Assembly: GCA_035344155.1 (NCBI GenBank) | Contig: DAORAL010000003.1 | Span: 1 to 64,000, forward strand | Direction of reading: 5' to 3' | From: UBA1845 sp002338715 | GTDB lineage: Bacteria > Planctomycetota > Phycisphaerae > UBA1845 | DNA length: 64,000 nt | In this document: piece after piece, positions 1 to 9,357 of the stretch | Position numbering within the stretch: the first letter of the stretch is position 1 | How the letters are laid out: the number at the start of each line of letters is the position of its first letter | Program-made: the position numbers and the translations under genes | Notes under the pieces: model-generated | What the model was told of the DNA's origin: nothing | Databases searched by the model: none | The model's input: only the letters and a program-made list of their open reading frames with translations

Positions 1-971
1 GCTTCGATAAGTATGTCGGGGGTGATGCCTTTGCCTTCAAACGGTTGCTGGTCGGCGGTCAGCGCCACCCAGCGCGAATACCAGACAGCCACATCGACAC
101 CGGGCAAATAAAACGGTTTCGGATTTCCGGATGCGCCGCGCGTTGCTTCGCCAATCGTCGTGACCTGCGGTTGACATTCGAACATCATGACAAGCGCCTC
201 ACCGCTACTCATGCAGCGATGACCGATGAGGCACGCCACGGGGCACGTGATCGGTTTGTCGCCGGCTGCAAGTGAACGCGTCTGCACCGGACCGAGGGCG
301 TGTCCTTCGAGCTTGATGCGGTAGCGGCTGGCTGCGTAAACGCGCTCGGTATCGTTAAAGGCGCTGGCGATCGGACGACCCAGCAGTTCATTCCCACCCG
401 AGCAGCCGGGGCGCAGATCGACGATAAATGCCGGCACGTCGGCGATGCGCTGAATGGCTTCGACGGTTTGGCGGACGTTTTCATCGTCGGCTTTGCCCTG
501 ATCGACGATGCCGACGTAACCGAATCCATCGGTGCGCGTTCTGCCGATGATGGCGAATTCGCCGCACTCGACGACCTGAGTCAGTTCTTGGCGGACGACC
601 ATCGTATTCCAGTTGCGCCGCCAGGGGACCGAATACGTGCCGGATCTGCCGACCGGTCCGTCGACCCAAATGTGCATGTCTTTGAGGTTGGCCAAACATT
701 CGCAGAGGATCGTGACGAATTCGTCGGTGGATTTTGCGTCGGCGCACTTGGGCAGATACGTCGCGCGGATCTGGTTCCAGTCGACGTCGGGCTTGAGTGC
801 GAAGTAGCTGTAGTTGCGGTCCATGTCCTGCCACAGTGCGTCGAACGCGTGGGTGAAGGCGTTGGACGTGACGTTGCCCGAAGGCGGAGCCGCTAACGTG
901 GAGGCGGAGGCGATGCACAGGATCGCCATCGCAGCGACGAAACGTGCATGTTTTAAGGATTCAAATGACAT
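1..971 (-). CDS. S41-family C-terminal-processing-type peptidase, 3' end cut by window edge
   Basis: The reading frame is open from an ATG at 971 on the minus strand to base 1, so the C-terminus lies outside the window. The N-terminus (about 28 residues) is a signal peptide ending in LAAPPSG, so the protein is exported. About residues 180-324 resemble the S41 (CtpA/tricorn-type) catalytic core: an IVDLRPGCSGGNELL segment and then HRCMSSGEAL, where Ser255 with Glu258 fits the SxxE nucleophile region. The segment GEATRGASGNP also matches the family. No PDZ domain is obvious before the core. It is divergent from the sulfatase at 1081, so the gap between them should hold both promoters. The substrate is unknown. 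Confidence 0.8.
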   Translation of the reverse strand, partial: MSFESLKHARFVAAMAILCIASASTLAAPPSGNVTSNAFTHAFDALWQDMDRNYSYFALKPDVDWNQIRATYLPKCADAKSTDEFVTILCECLANLKDMHIWVDGPVGRSGTYSVPWRRNWNTMVVRQELTQVVECGEFAIIGRTRTDGFGYVGIVDQGKADDENVRQTVEAIQRIADVPAFIVDLRPGCSGGNELLGRPIASAFNDTERVYAASRYRIKLEGHALGPVQTRSLAAGDKPITCPVACLIGHRCMSSGEALVMMFECQPQVTTIGEATRGASGNPKPFYLPGVDVAVWYSRWVALTADQQPFEGKGITPDILIE

Positions 972-1080
972 TCGGGTTCGCCGAGATTGCACTGTGATGC
1001 CTTTTGCGGTTCAATTGATTCAACATTTGGAACTTATCGATTTATGCCATCACGTTACACGCTTTCGAGGCAACTTTATC

Positions 1081-2637
1081 ATGACGATTATCATGCGTTT
1101 CGCGCTTGCCGCGTTTGTCTTTACTTGCTGCGTCTCCACCGTCGCCCGAGCCGATGATACAGATACGCGGCCCAACATCATCTACATCATGTCCGACGAT
1201 CATGCATCGCACGCGATGAGTTGCTACGGCAGCAAGGTCAACGAGACGCCCAACCTCGACCGCATCGCCAAGGAAGGCGTCAAATTCACCAACGCATTTT
1301 GCACGAACAGCATCTGCTCGCCATGCCGCGCGGTTGTTTTCACCGGAAAATATTCGCACCTCAACGGCGTCCTCGACAATCGCGACGTCTTCGACGGGTC
1401 GCAGCCGACGGTCCCCTCGATTCTAAAAGCCGCCGGCTATCAGACCGCGATGATCGGTAAATGGCACCTGCACAGCGACCCGATCGGATTCGACTATTGG
1501 AAGATTCTACCGGGCCAGGGCAAATACCACGATCCCGATTTTATCGAGATGGGCAAGCAGTCGACGGTCAAAGGATATGCGACGGATATCATCGGTGACG
1601 ACACCATCAACTGGATTCGCAACCGCGACCCGAAAAAACCCTTCTGCATCTTCAGCCATCACAAAGCCCCGCATCGCAACTGGCAGCCGGACGAGAAGCA
1701 CAAAAAGATGTTCGAAGGCAAGGAGTTCCCCCTGCCCGAAACGTTCGACGACGACTACAAGACCCGCAGCCTCGCCGCGACCGAGCAGGAAATGTCGATC
1801 GAACACGATCTGACCAAGACCGATTTGAAGGAAGCGCCGCCGGAAGGTCTGACCGGTGAAGCGCTGAAGAAATGGAAGTACAATCGCTACATGCAGGACT
1901 ACCTGGCCTGCATCGCCTCGGTCGATGACAACGTCGGCAAGCTGCTGGATTTTCTCGATGAATCGGGCTTGGCCGACAACACCATCGTGATCTACACGTC
2001 GGACCAGGGGTTCTACCTTGGCGATCATGGCTGGTTTGATAAGCGGTTCATGTATGAAGAGTCGTACCGCATGCCGTTGATCGTGCGATACCCCAAGGAG
2101 ATCAAGCCGGCCAGCACCGTTGACGACATGGTGCTCAATCTCGACTTCGCGCCGACGATGCTGGATTTCGCGGGCGTGAAGATTCCGGCGGAGATTCAGG
2201 GTCGGTCGTTTCGTCCGCTGGTCAAAGGCGAAGCGGTCGGCGATTGGCGCAAGTCGACGTATTACCACTATTACGAATACCCGGCATGGCACATGGTCAA
2301 GCGTCATTATGGCGTGCGCACCGATCGCTACAAGCTGATTCACTTCTATTTTGATATCGATGCGTGGGAGCTTTACGACCTGAAGAACGATCCGCACGAA
2401 CTGAACAACATTTACGACGATCCGGCCAACGCGGAACTCGTTAAAGAATTGAAAGCGGAGTTGGCGCGTCTGCAGAAGCAGTACGGTGATTCGCCGGAAC
2501 TCGCGGAGAAGTTTCTGCAGGAAGACTTGAAGGACCCGAAGATCAGAGAACGCGTCCGCAAAAAAATCGAAGAGCGCGACGAGCGTGAAAGAAAAGCCGC
2601 AGAAGCCAAAGAATCAAAGGCAAACGCAAACCCGTAG
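1081..2637 (+). CDS. Secreted type I sulfatase (arylsulfatase family)
   Basis: This is a formylglycine-dependent sulfatase that hydrolyses sulfate esters, probably of a sulfated polysaccharide, in the periplasm or outside the cell. The start at 1081 (alternative 1093) gives a signal peptide of about 24 residues ending VARADD; the frame extends upstream to 814, but that part does not look coding. The metal-binding IIYIMSDDH lies near residues 33-41, and the modification motif C79-S-P-C-R83 is the CxPxR sulfatase signature whose cysteine is converted to formylglycine. TSDQGFYLGDHGW is another family landmark. The last 40 residues are charged (K/E-rich). The TAG stop is part of a GTAG palindrome that starts at 2634. 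No sulfatase-activating enzyme is present in the window. Confidence 0.93.
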   Translation: MTIIMRFALAAFVFTCCVSTVARADDTDTRPNIIYIMSDDHASHAMSCYGSKVNETPNLDRIAKEGVKFTNAFCTNSICSPCRAVVFTGKYSHLNGVLDNRDVFDGSQPTVPSILKAAGYQTAMIGKWHLHSDPIGFDYWKILPGQGKYHDPDFIEMGKQSTVKGYATDIIGDDTINWIRNRDPKKPFCIFSHHKAPHRNWQPDEKHKKMFEGKEFPLPETFDDDYKTRSLAATEQEMSIEHDLTKTDLKEAPPEGLTGEALKKWKYNRYMQDYLACIASVDDNVGKLLDFLDESGLADNTIVIYTSDQGFYLGDHGWFDKRFMYEESYRMPLIVRYPKEIKPASTVDDMVLNLDFAPTMLDFAGVKIPAEIQGRSFRPLVKGEAVGDWRKSTYYHYYEYPAWHMVKRHYGVRTDRYKLIHFYFDIDAWELYDLKNDPHELNNIYDDPANAELVKELKAELARLQKQYGDSPELAEKFLQEDLKDPKIRERVRKKIEERDERERKAAEAKESKANANP

Positions 2638-2702
2638 GGTGGGCCGTGCCCACCGCTTTCTTGAGGACGGTTTCTAAAATGGTGGGCACGGGCCAACCCT
2701 AC
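2634..2702. repeat. REP-like palindrome pair in inverted orientation (class A)
   Basis: The left copy (2634-2654) reads GTAG then GGTGGGCC-GTG-CCCACC. The right copy (2681-2702) is its near-exact reverse complement and ends in CCCTAC. Together they can fold into a long hairpin. The TAG of the left GTAG is the stop codon of the sulfatase. The arrangement resembles a two-REP BIME. It may also act as a transcription terminator between the sulfatase and the DinB-like gene, although there is no U-run. Confidence 0.85.
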
Positions 2703-2724
2703 AAGTGCGACAAGGAACGTTGAC

Positions 2725-3189
2725 ATGAATGTTCCCCAGCAAATCGCCAGGCATTTTCGCGAAATGCACGAAGGTCAAAGCATGACCGGCGTGCATCTGT
2801 ATGGCCTGCTGGAGGGCGTGACTTTCGAGCAAGCCACCGCAAAATTCAACAACTTTCACACCATCGCCGAACAAGTGTACCACATCAACTACTACATCAG
2901 CGCGGTGCTGAAGGTCCTGCAAGGCGGCCCGCTCGACGCCCACGACAAGTTCAGTTGGGACTGCCCGGTGATCAATTCAGAATCCGACTGGCAGCAGTTG
3001 CAAAACAAATGTCGCAGCGATGCCGAAGCCTTCGCCGAACTCGTCGAAGCCATGCCCGAAGAAAAGCTCCAACAAAACTTCGCCGACCCCAAATACGGCA
3101 ACTGGCACCGCAACCTGACGTGTATCTTAGAACATTCGCACTACCACCTCGGCCAAATCGCGCTGACGAAAAAGCTTGTGATGACGTAA
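2725..3189 (+). CDS. DinB-like superfamily protein
   Basis: This 154-residue protein has the four-helix DinB/YfiT pattern: an N-terminal helix, a histidine in EQVYHINYY near residue 53, and a C-terminal HSHYHLGQIAL helix. These histidines are expected to form the metal triad. DinB-fold proteins include metal-dependent thiol S-transferases and proteins of unknown role, and nothing here identifies the substrate. It starts 22 bases after the inverted palindrome pair that follows the sulfatase, with GGAAC upstream of the ATG as a weak ribosome site. Confidence 0.75.
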   Translation: MNVPQQIARHFREMHEGQSMTGVHLYGLLEGVTFEQATAKFNNFHTIAEQVYHINYYISAVLKVLQGGPLDAHDKFSWDCPVINSESDWQQLQNKCRSDAEAFAELVEAMPEEKLQQNFADPKYGNWHRNLTCILEHSHYHLGQIALTKKLVMT

Positions 3190-3309
3190 GGACGCAGGTG
3201 TACTCACCAACGATTGCATTTTGTTAGCTGGAGGATTGCCAAAGTGTTCTGCCGCATTTGCTTTAGAAATGCCGATGGCTGTCGATCCTGGCTCTTGAAT
3301 GGAGCGCCC

Positions 3310-4002
3310 ATGCCGCAAGGCTGCGAGTTTCGTTGGTTTGAGTACCGAGTTGGCGCGAGACATCCGATTGCAGAATGCGGAAGTCAATGGCAGGAACTCT
3401 GCGACAATCTTCGAGGCGATTTGAAGGCGGAGAATTTCTGGGCGTATATCTCCAAGACACGGGGTGAATCCGTTGATCTGCAATTTTATTTTCACGAGGA
3501 TGAGGATTGGCCCCAACTCACGCGCGACGATCAAGGACAGGTCTTGTGCGATTTTGAAGAGGTCTTACGACACTTCGCGCAATTTGATGTGAGCTACGGA
3601 TCGGTATTTGATTATCAAGAACTGTGCCATCGAAATCTCTTCAAATACGACTATTGGGGTAACGGCCTATTCTCAACGTGCATGATCGGCGAGGACATAA
3701 GCCGCTACGTTCCCGGCTTGTATTGGATGAACTACCTGTCGCGCGGTTTTCAGAAAGAGCGCGAAGTCGATTTGCGATCGGCAATTGAACTCGCGAACTG
3801 TGTTGATGAGGATGAGCGCGGAGTCATCCTGAAGATGTTTGATCATCCCTTTGATTGGGAACAACATGCCACGAGCATTGATGATGTTCTCGTTGAATCT
3901 CAAGCCTTCTTCTCAATGAGGAACGTCACCAATCCACCCGACAACCTTTCGCCGGCTGAGTTCATTAGGTTTGTAAGCTCAATCTCGATCAACTGGCCTT
4001 GA
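3310..4002 (+). CDS. Hypothetical cytosolic protein, 230 residues
   Basis: The start at 3310 is preferred because GGAG lies five bases upstream; the frame extends back to 3214. No signal peptide or membrane segment is seen. The sequence is rich in aromatic and acidic residues, with landmarks QFYFHEDEDW, VSYGSVFDYQEL, DISRYVPGLYWMNYL and HPFDWE. Acidic, aromatic proteins with a GLYWMNYL-like motif remind me of polymorphic-toxin immunity proteins, but I cannot assign a family. Base composition is lower in GC than the flanking genes, which may indicate acquisition. It is followed by a gene-free stretch of more than 600 bases. Confidence 0.6.
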   Translation: MPQGCEFRWFEYRVGARHPIAECGSQWQELCDNLRGDLKAENFWAYISKTRGESVDLQFYFHEDEDWPQLTRDDQGQVLCDFEEVLRHFAQFDVSYGSVFDYQELCHRNLFKYDYWGNGLFSTCMIGEDISRYVPGLYWMNYLSRGFQKEREVDLRSAIELANCVDEDERGVILKMFDHPFDWEQHATSIDDVLVESQAFFSMRNVTNPPDNLSPAEFIRFVSSISINWP

Positions 4003-4628
4003 GAAGTGGCACAATCTCTCCTTTTGCAAGCGTCACTCGGTATTCAGTTGTTCGCGACGGTGTTCGGATCCCCATTTGTCGCTTGCACTTGCGCATTTTG
4101 CGATCCTGATTTCACAGGCTGACCAGCCGAGCCGCAAAAACTTCACCCTTAACCAAAACAAAACACGTTGATTATCTGGAGCAAATACTGCGGGGATAGG
4201 ATTCCGCACGTCGTCGATGGGATGGTTGTTGGTTCTGGCGACGGATTGAAATTGAACTTGGCTCAGCCGCGATCGCCGTGGGCGGCTGAGTCCTAAGCGA
4301 ACTGTTTTTGGAGGGGTCTGGTCGCGGGGAAAGAAGTCATCCTCTTGGGTCGGCGTTGAGTGTCGCGGTTTTCACACCCAATTGCTCACAACGCTTACCA
4401 GCAAAGCGCTCGCCATACATACGAATCGCACGCTTTCGCCGGCCCGACTTTCCCCTGCGGCTTTGATCCGCTTTCTTTCCTGCCTTCTCTCTTTCGTTTG
4501 AATTGAAAGTGATCTTTGTCGGGTCGATGACCCGACGTGCGGTTCTGGATTGTTTCTGTTTAGTCAGTCCCCCACCCTGGAAGGGCGGGGCACCCGCGCG
4601 CTTCTTGGTTTGGCTCGCGCGGGCTGCC
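4003..4628. other. Gene-free region of about 626 bases
   Basis: I see no convincing coding frame, tRNA or known RNA here. It holds a 9-bp-stem hairpin at 4262-4290 (CTCAGCCGC ... GCGGCTGAG) without a following T-run, and a palindrome at 4587-4632 that overlaps the end of the MATE gene. The rest looks like decayed sequence. Confidence 0.5.
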
Positions 4629-4632
4629 CTAC
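4587..4632 (-). repeat. Degenerate GTAG palindrome at the end of the MATE gene
   Basis: Read on the minus strand it starts GTAGGGCAGCCCGCGCG and pairs imperfectly with a CGCGCGGGTGCCCC arm. The GTAG at 4632-4629 supplies the TAG stop of the MATE transporter. The stem sequence differs from the GGTG-type elements, so this is a related but divergent member, or convergence on the same design. Confidence 0.55.
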
Positions 4633-6047
4633 TTGGTTTCGTTGTTGAAGATGTTGATCTTTTGCCATGCGCCGCTGCTCCAGCGCCACCACAGGGCGAA
4701 GCTCAGGAAGATCAGCAGGAACGTGGCGGCTGACCATGGTCCGATGCTGCCCCATTCCGGTTTGAGCGTGGCGATGGTCCACCCGCCGCCGATGACGATC
4801 ACCCAGTGGCTGATGACAAAGAGCATCGCCGGCCAAAACGTGTCGCCCGCGCCGCGAAGGGCCGCGTTGTAGGTGATGCCAAGCGCGTCGGACAACTGAA
4901 AGATCACCGCGCAGATCATGATGCGCGAAGCGATATCGACGACGACCGGATCAGTGTTAAACCAGCCGATCAACTGTCGGCGAAATACCAGGTAGATCAC
5001 ACTGAGCGTACCGAGATACGCGAGCAGCATCATCACCGCGAAGCGCGTAAAGCGGATCGCCAGCTTGGGGTCACCTTGACCGACGGCTTTCCCGACGAGC
5101 GACGACAGCGCAATCCCCACACCGATCGCCGGCATGAACGAGATGCGCATGAACTGCCACGCGACACTGCTGGCGATCAGGTCGGCATCGGCGAACATCC
5201 GGCCGATGAGCACATTGACGAAGAGCATCCAAACGATGACCTCGCTGACCCACTGCAACCCCTGCGGCGAACCGACCCGGGCGACCTCGCGCAATTTTGC
5301 GGTGTCGAAGCGCCAGGTCGTGCGCGACGCGTATGCCGCGTGATTCTGGCTGGCTAGAAATACCAAGAGCAGTCGAACGAATCGATACGACACGCCGACC
5401 ACCGTTCCCCAAGCAGCCCCTGCGAATCCCATCGCTTGGATCGGCCCGAGCCCGAACATCAGCGTCCAACTGACCGCGACATTCAAGACGTTGGCTTCGA
5501 TCGCCGACCACATCGTGACCTTGGGGCGATGGATGCCGTTAAAGAATCCGGCCAGCGCTTCGCCCGCGATCGTCGGGGCGATCGACAGGATCATGATGTT
5601 GCAGTACATCAACTCGAATTCGGCGATCTGCGGACTGTGCCCGATCATGTTGATAACGATCGGGAACACCACGTAGAGTCCGAGGCACGCGACGCTGTAC
5701 GCCGAGCCCAGGTAGATGCCCTGCCATGCGTACGCGGTGGTCTCGGCGCTGCGACCGCGGCCCAGCGATTGCGACACAAACGTATTGACGATGCTGACCG
5801 TGCCCAATCCAAGCACGATGAACGTCCACATGATGAGCTGCGACGACAGCATCGCGCCCTGAGCCGCACCGCCCAGTTCTTTCACGCCGTCGAGGTGCGT
5901 GATCATGGTGTAGTCGGCCAGGTCCATGACCAGGCGCGAACAGGTGGTGATGACGATGGGGATCGACATCGCCAAAACGTTGCGAATCTCTTCGCGCCGC
6001 TGCTCGCGTTTGAGGGAAGCTTCCATTTTGGGTTGCGACGTATTCAC
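4629..6047 (-). CDS. MATE family efflux transporter
   Basis: This 472-residue inner-membrane protein has about 12 hydrophobic segments in the repeated pattern of MATE (NorM/DinF) cation-coupled multidrug exporters. Landmarks are an N-terminal MSIPIVITTCSRLVMDLAD helix, FVSQSLGRGRS after the first pair of helices, and the symmetric SSLVGKAVGQGD in the second half. The length is normal. It ends with the GTAG palindrome and is divergent from the small lipoprotein at 6427. The substrate cannot be told from sequence. Confidence 0.9.
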   Translation of the reverse strand: MNTSQPKMEASLKREQRREEIRNVLAMSIPIVITTCSRLVMDLADYTMITHLDGVKELGGAAQGAMLSSQLIMWTFIVLGLGTVSIVNTFVSQSLGRGRSAETTAYAWQGIYLGSAYSVACLGLYVVFPIVINMIGHSPQIAEFELMYCNIMILSIAPTIAGEALAGFFNGIHRPKVTMWSAIEANVLNVAVSWTLMFGLGPIQAMGFAGAAWGTVVGVSYRFVRLLLVFLASQNHAAYASRTTWRFDTAKLREVARVGSPQGLQWVSEVIVWMLFVNVLIGRMFADADLIASSVAWQFMRISFMPAIGVGIALSSLVGKAVGQGDPKLAIRFTRFAVMMLLAYLGTLSVIYLVFRRQLIGWFNTDPVVVDIASRIMICAVIFQLSDALGITYNAALRGAGDTFWPAMLFVISHWVIVIGGGWTIATLKPEWGSIGPWSAATFLLIFLSFALWWRWSSGAWQKINIFNNETK

Positions 6048-6426
6048 GACTGTCTCAATTTGTCACCGGCATCGCGGCACATCCCGCGCATCGCACCCAA
6101 GGGAAAACCCTGCGAAACTGCCTTCTATTTCGATCTTTGGGGAATCTTGGCCCGATGGTTGACGTGCGCATCAAACGGATGCGAACAATACCCTTGGGGC
6201 GGGCCGACCGAGGACTTACTTGAACAAGGGTACTGTGATCATAACACGATTATCGTATGACATATCCGCCAATCTGCAACCTTTCGCGGATTAAAATTCG
6301 ATTTGCGCAAGCCCCTGATAGCGTCACGTTGTGCGGGCGATGGTGTTGGGTTATCTAAGGACGAACGTTTTTGGACATGGATGGTTCCCATAACGGATTT
6401 ACTTTGGATTCAAGGAGGAATGGACT
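6048..6426. other. Intergenic region between divergent genes, about 380 bases
   Basis: This must contain the promoters of the MATE gene and of the small lipoprotein. I see no clear -35/-10 pair and no known riboswitch. The only well-defined element is the strong ribosome site at 6412-6418. Confidence 0.45.
6412..6418 (+). promoter_or_regulatory. Strong Shine-Dalgarno site that fixes a TTG start
   Basis: AAGGAGG lies eight bases before a TTG at 6427. An ATG at 6420 is in another frame and too close to the ribosome site, so the lipoprotein almost certainly starts at TTG. Confidence 0.65.
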
Positions 6427-6867
6427 TTGAAGATCACAAAAGCAGGCGTCTTCATCGGTGGGTGGGTTGCGACGGTTCTGGTCGGCTGCACTGCCGTCGT
6501 TGTCCCCGGCGGCGACAATAATTTGAACGCGACGGAAGTGGTGGTCGGGACGGGATTTGTGTCTGCCGCCCGAACGGGTACGACCACCGGTGTCAGCGAC
6601 GATTCCATCTGTGATGGCTGGTTCCCCGAAACGCCCAACCACGTGATGCAGATCGATGCGTCGCTGGGGTTGGCCATTACAGCCGAGGGGGTTAATGGCG
6701 AGGACGTGCGCCTGTGGGCCCAAGCCGGTCAGAGCAACTTCTGCGGTGACGGCGGTAGCGTGCAGGAACTCGCCCGATTCTGGACGCGCGGTTCGATCGA
6801 CATCTACGTGGGCACAACCTCCAACGGTTTCACGGCTGATTACAACCTTTCGTTCGACCCGAACTAA
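6427..6867 (+). CDS. Small putative lipoprotein of unknown function
   Basis: The 146-residue product starts at TTG. Its N-terminus is MKITK, a hydrophobic stretch, then LVGC at residues 18-21, a good lipobox, so it is probably a lipid-anchored envelope protein. The mature part is short and Gly/Thr-rich, with two widely spaced cysteines (in DSICDGWF and QSNFCGDGG) that could form a disulfide. The C-terminal half reads like a small beta-sandwich. I recognise no domain. It stands alone between the MATE gene and the aldehyde dehydrogenase. Confidence 0.7.
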   Translation: MKITKAGVFIGGWVATVLVGCTAVVVPGGDNNLNATEVVVGTGFVSAARTGTTTGVSDDSICDGWFPETPNHVMQIDASLGLAITAEGVNGEDVRLWAQAGQSNFCGDGGSVQELARFWTRGSIDIYVGTTSNGFTADYNLSFDPN

Positions 6868-7012
6868 GCCGACGGTTCCAGCCACGATCAAAATTTAGCC
6901 GGCGGGGCGGGGTCAGCGGGCATCGCTCGGGTTGACTATCCACCCCGTCGGGCTATGCTCCGGTCAGACGTGACGACACGCCTCTTACACACGCATTTTT
7001 AAGGGTTTTCCA

Positions 7013-8533
7013 ATGAAAGACGTGCTGAAGCAATTGGGGATTTCCGACGTTTCACCGGGTGGTTTTTGTGGTGAATGGATGGGTTCGGGAGACAAACTCG
7101 ATTCGATGTCGCCGATCAACGGTGAGACCATCGCGTCGGTGACGCAGGTGACGGCTGACGAGTATGAACGCATCGTGTCGCGGGCCCATGAGGCGTTTCT
7201 GTCATGGCGCACTGTGCCAGCCCCCAAGCGCGGCGAAGTCGTGCGCCAACTCGGTAACGCCCTTCGCGAAAAGAAAGCCGCGCTCGGCGCGCTCGTCACC
7301 ATGGAGATGGGCAAGATTCGGCCCGAGGGTGAAGGCGAAGTGCAGGAGATGATCGACATCTGCGACTTTGCCGTGGGTCTGTCGCGTCAGCTTTATGGTT
7401 TGACGATGCACTCGGAGCGACCCGGTCACCGGATGTATGAACAGTGGCATCCGCTTGGCGTTGTCGGTGTGATCAGTGCGTTTAACTTCCCGGTGGCGGT
7501 CTGGGCGTGGAACTCGGCGCTGGCGGCTGTCTGTGGCGATTCGACGTTGTGGAAACCGTCGTCGAAAACCCCGCTGACCGCGATTGCCTGCACCAAGATC
7601 GCCGAGCAGGTTTGCAAAGATGCCGGCGTCGACCCCGCGATCTTCAGCCTCGTCATCGGGCGCGGTTCAACCATCGGTGAAACGCTGCTGCACGATAAGC
7701 GTATCCCGCTGGTGTCAGCCACCGGTAGTTGCCGGATGGGTTATCACGTCGGCGAGGTCGTGCACAAGCGCCTCGGTCGAACGATTCTCGAACTCGGCGG
7801 CAACAATGCGATCATCGCGTCGCAGCATGCCAACATGGATTTGCTCGTGCCCGCGATTTTGTTCGGTGCGGTTGGGACAGCCGGTCAGCGCTGCACGTCG
7901 ACGCGTCGCATCATCGCGCACAAGTCGATCAAGGATTCGCTCGTCGAACGTCTGCTCAAAGGGTACGCCCAGGTCAACATCGGCAACCCGTTGGATGAAG
8001 GTGTGCTCATGGGCCCGATGATCGATGGCGGTGCGGTGGATGATTTGATGAACGCCATCGACAAAGTCAAAGCCGCCGGCGGAAAGATCCTTTGCGGCGG
8101 CGAGCGGCTGAGCGGTGATAAGTATCCGGGCGGTTGCTACGTGTCACCGGCGATCGCGACGGCGAAGAACGAATGGCAGATCGTACAAGACGAAACCTTC
8201 GCGCCGCTGCTCTACATTATGGAATACGAAACGCTCGACGAAGCGATCGCGATCCACAACGATGTGCCGCAAGGGTTGAGTTCGGCGATCTTCACCGAGA
8301 ACCTCTTGGAAGCTGAACAGTTCCTAAGTAGCGCCGGCAGCGACTGCGGTATCGCCAACGCCAACATCGGAACCAGCGGCGCGGAAATCGGCGGCGCCTT
8401 CGGTGGCGAAAAGGAAACCGGTGGTGGCCGCGAATCCGGCAGCGACGCCTGGAAAGCCTATATGCGCCGCCAAACCAACACGATCAACTGGAGCAAGGAC
8501 CTCCCACTGGCGCAAGGCATCAAGTTCGGCTAA
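7013..8533 (+). CDS. ALDH7-type aldehyde dehydrogenase (aminoadipate-semialdehyde / piperideine-6-carboxylate type)
   Basis: This 506-residue NAD(P)-dependent aldehyde dehydrogenase has the full catalytic set: FNFP at 157-160, Glu260 in LELGGNNA, Cys294 in GTAGQRCTSTRR. The GQRCTSTRR context and the C-terminal GAFGGEKETGGGRESGSDAWKAYMRR pattern are typical of the ALDH7 / antiquitin clade, whose members oxidise alpha-aminoadipate semialdehyde in lysine breakdown, or betaine aldehyde. No lysine-catabolism neighbour supports a specific substrate. The start ATG is in good context. Two GTAG palindromes follow the stop. Confidence 0.92.
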   Translation: MKDVLKQLGISDVSPGGFCGEWMGSGDKLDSMSPINGETIASVTQVTADEYERIVSRAHEAFLSWRTVPAPKRGEVVRQLGNALREKKAALGALVTMEMGKIRPEGEGEVQEMIDICDFAVGLSRQLYGLTMHSERPGHRMYEQWHPLGVVGVISAFNFPVAVWAWNSALAAVCGDSTLWKPSSKTPLTAIACTKIAEQVCKDAGVDPAIFSLVIGRGSTIGETLLHDKRIPLVSATGSCRMGYHVGEVVHKRLGRTILELGGNNAIIASQHANMDLLVPAILFGAVGTAGQRCTSTRRIIAHKSIKDSLVERLLKGYAQVNIGNPLDEGVLMGPMIDGGAVDDLMNAIDKVKAAGGKILCGGERLSGDKYPGGCYVSPAIATAKNEWQIVQDETFAPLLYIMEYETLDEAIAIHNDVPQGLSSAIFTENLLEAEQFLSSAGSDCGIANANIGTSGAEIGGAFGGEKETGGGRESGSDAWKAYMRRQTNTINWSKDLPLAQGIKFG

Positions 8534-8539
8534 GCAAAA

Positions 8540-8560
8540 GTAGGGTGGGCCGTGCCCACC
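8540..8560 (+). repeat. REP-like palindrome, class A
   Basis: GTAG followed by GGTGGGCC-GTG-CCCACC, identical to the left copy after the sulfatase. It lies seven bases after the stop of the aldehyde dehydrogenase. Confidence 0.85.
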
Positions 8561-8588
8561 AAGATGATTCATCCGTGGTGTCGAGCGC

Positions 8589-8614
8589 GTAGGGTGCGGC
8601 TTGCCGCACCTGCT
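8589..8614 (+). repeat. REP-like palindrome, class C
   Basis: GTAG followed by GGTGCGGC-TT-GCCGCACC and then TGCT. It lies 28 bases after the class A copy in the same orientation, between the converging ends of the dehydrogenase and the next minus-strand gene. Confidence 0.8.
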
Positions 8615-8622
8615 GGCGTTCG

Positions 8623-9357
8623 TCAATCTTCTTTCTTGTTCGGCACATGCAAGAAACCGGGCGTGTCTTCGGTATCAACCAGCACGGTTTTGTAGTGAAG
8701 CGTTGTCTCTTTGACAAACGACGGCGTCGCTGCAATGGGGCAATGATTCACGAATACGTGGCTTTCGATTTCCGCCTTATCTGACTTGGTTTGGCCGCGT
8801 CGTTTCATGCGCTGAATCGACATCGTCACCGAATCGCCGTGCGAAATCGAAACCGACATAGAATGAAATGGATCATCTGCGTCGGTAGTTAGCAGCGAGC
8901 CACTATGCACCCAGCCGTGGCGTTGCTTCAGTTGTTCCGGTGAGCCAAGACCCCAGGCGAACTGATACTCAAGCTTACCCTTCGCTTCATCGAGCGTAGC
9001 GAATCCGATGGCCACGCCGACCCGGCCACCTTCATACTCGAAACCTTGCGCGACGAAGTCCGTCACGATGACTCGCGGCCCAGTTTGATTCTCGACTGAT
9101 TGATTCTCGACAGTGGGGCCAATGCGCGTCGGCGTCTTCGAACCGTCGGGCCAGACCACAAGCGAAGTCCCGTCGTCAGCCACCCCAATATTCAGCGACG
9201 CATTGCCGAACGTGAGACGGACCTGCTTTGGGGCGTAATATCGTTTGTGATCGTTGTTCGAACTCTCGGTGCCCTCTGCGAACGTCAACGAACCGGCAGC
9301 AAAAGCCACGACCACACCCGCCACGCAAAGCGATAAGAAGCTGCTGATCATCCGCAT
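8623..9357 (-). CDS. Secreted hypothetical protein
   Basis: The start at 9357 is chosen because AGGAG lies about eight bases upstream; an upstream in-frame start at 9387 has no such site. The 244-residue product begins with a signal peptide (MRMISSFLSLCVAGVVVAFAAGSLTFAEG), so it is exported. The mature part looks beta-rich, with KQVRLTFGNASLNIGVADDG and several short strand-like segments, and ends in lysine and acidic residues. No catalytic motif or known family is recognised. It is convergent with the aldehyde dehydrogenase and divergent from the zinc-ribbon protein at 9581. Confidence 0.7.
   Translation of the reverse strand: MRMISSFLSLCVAGVVVAFAAGSLTFAEGTESSNNDHKRYYAPKQVRLTFGNASLNIGVADDGTSLVVWPDGSKTPTRIGPTVENQSVENQTGPRVIVTDFVAQGFEYEGGRVGVAIGFATLDEAKGKLEYQFAWGLGSPEQLKQRHGWVHSGSLLTTDADDPFHSMSVSISHGDSVTMSIQRMKRRGQTKSDKAEIESHVFVNHCPIAATPSFVKETTLHYKTVLVDTEDTPGFLHVPNKKED

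Noticed and set aside
5436..6260. 274-residue frame on the plus strand across the MATE gene
   Set aside because: It is antisense to a clear MATE transporter, has Arg/His/Asp-rich random composition and no start site; a shadow of high-GC coding sequence.
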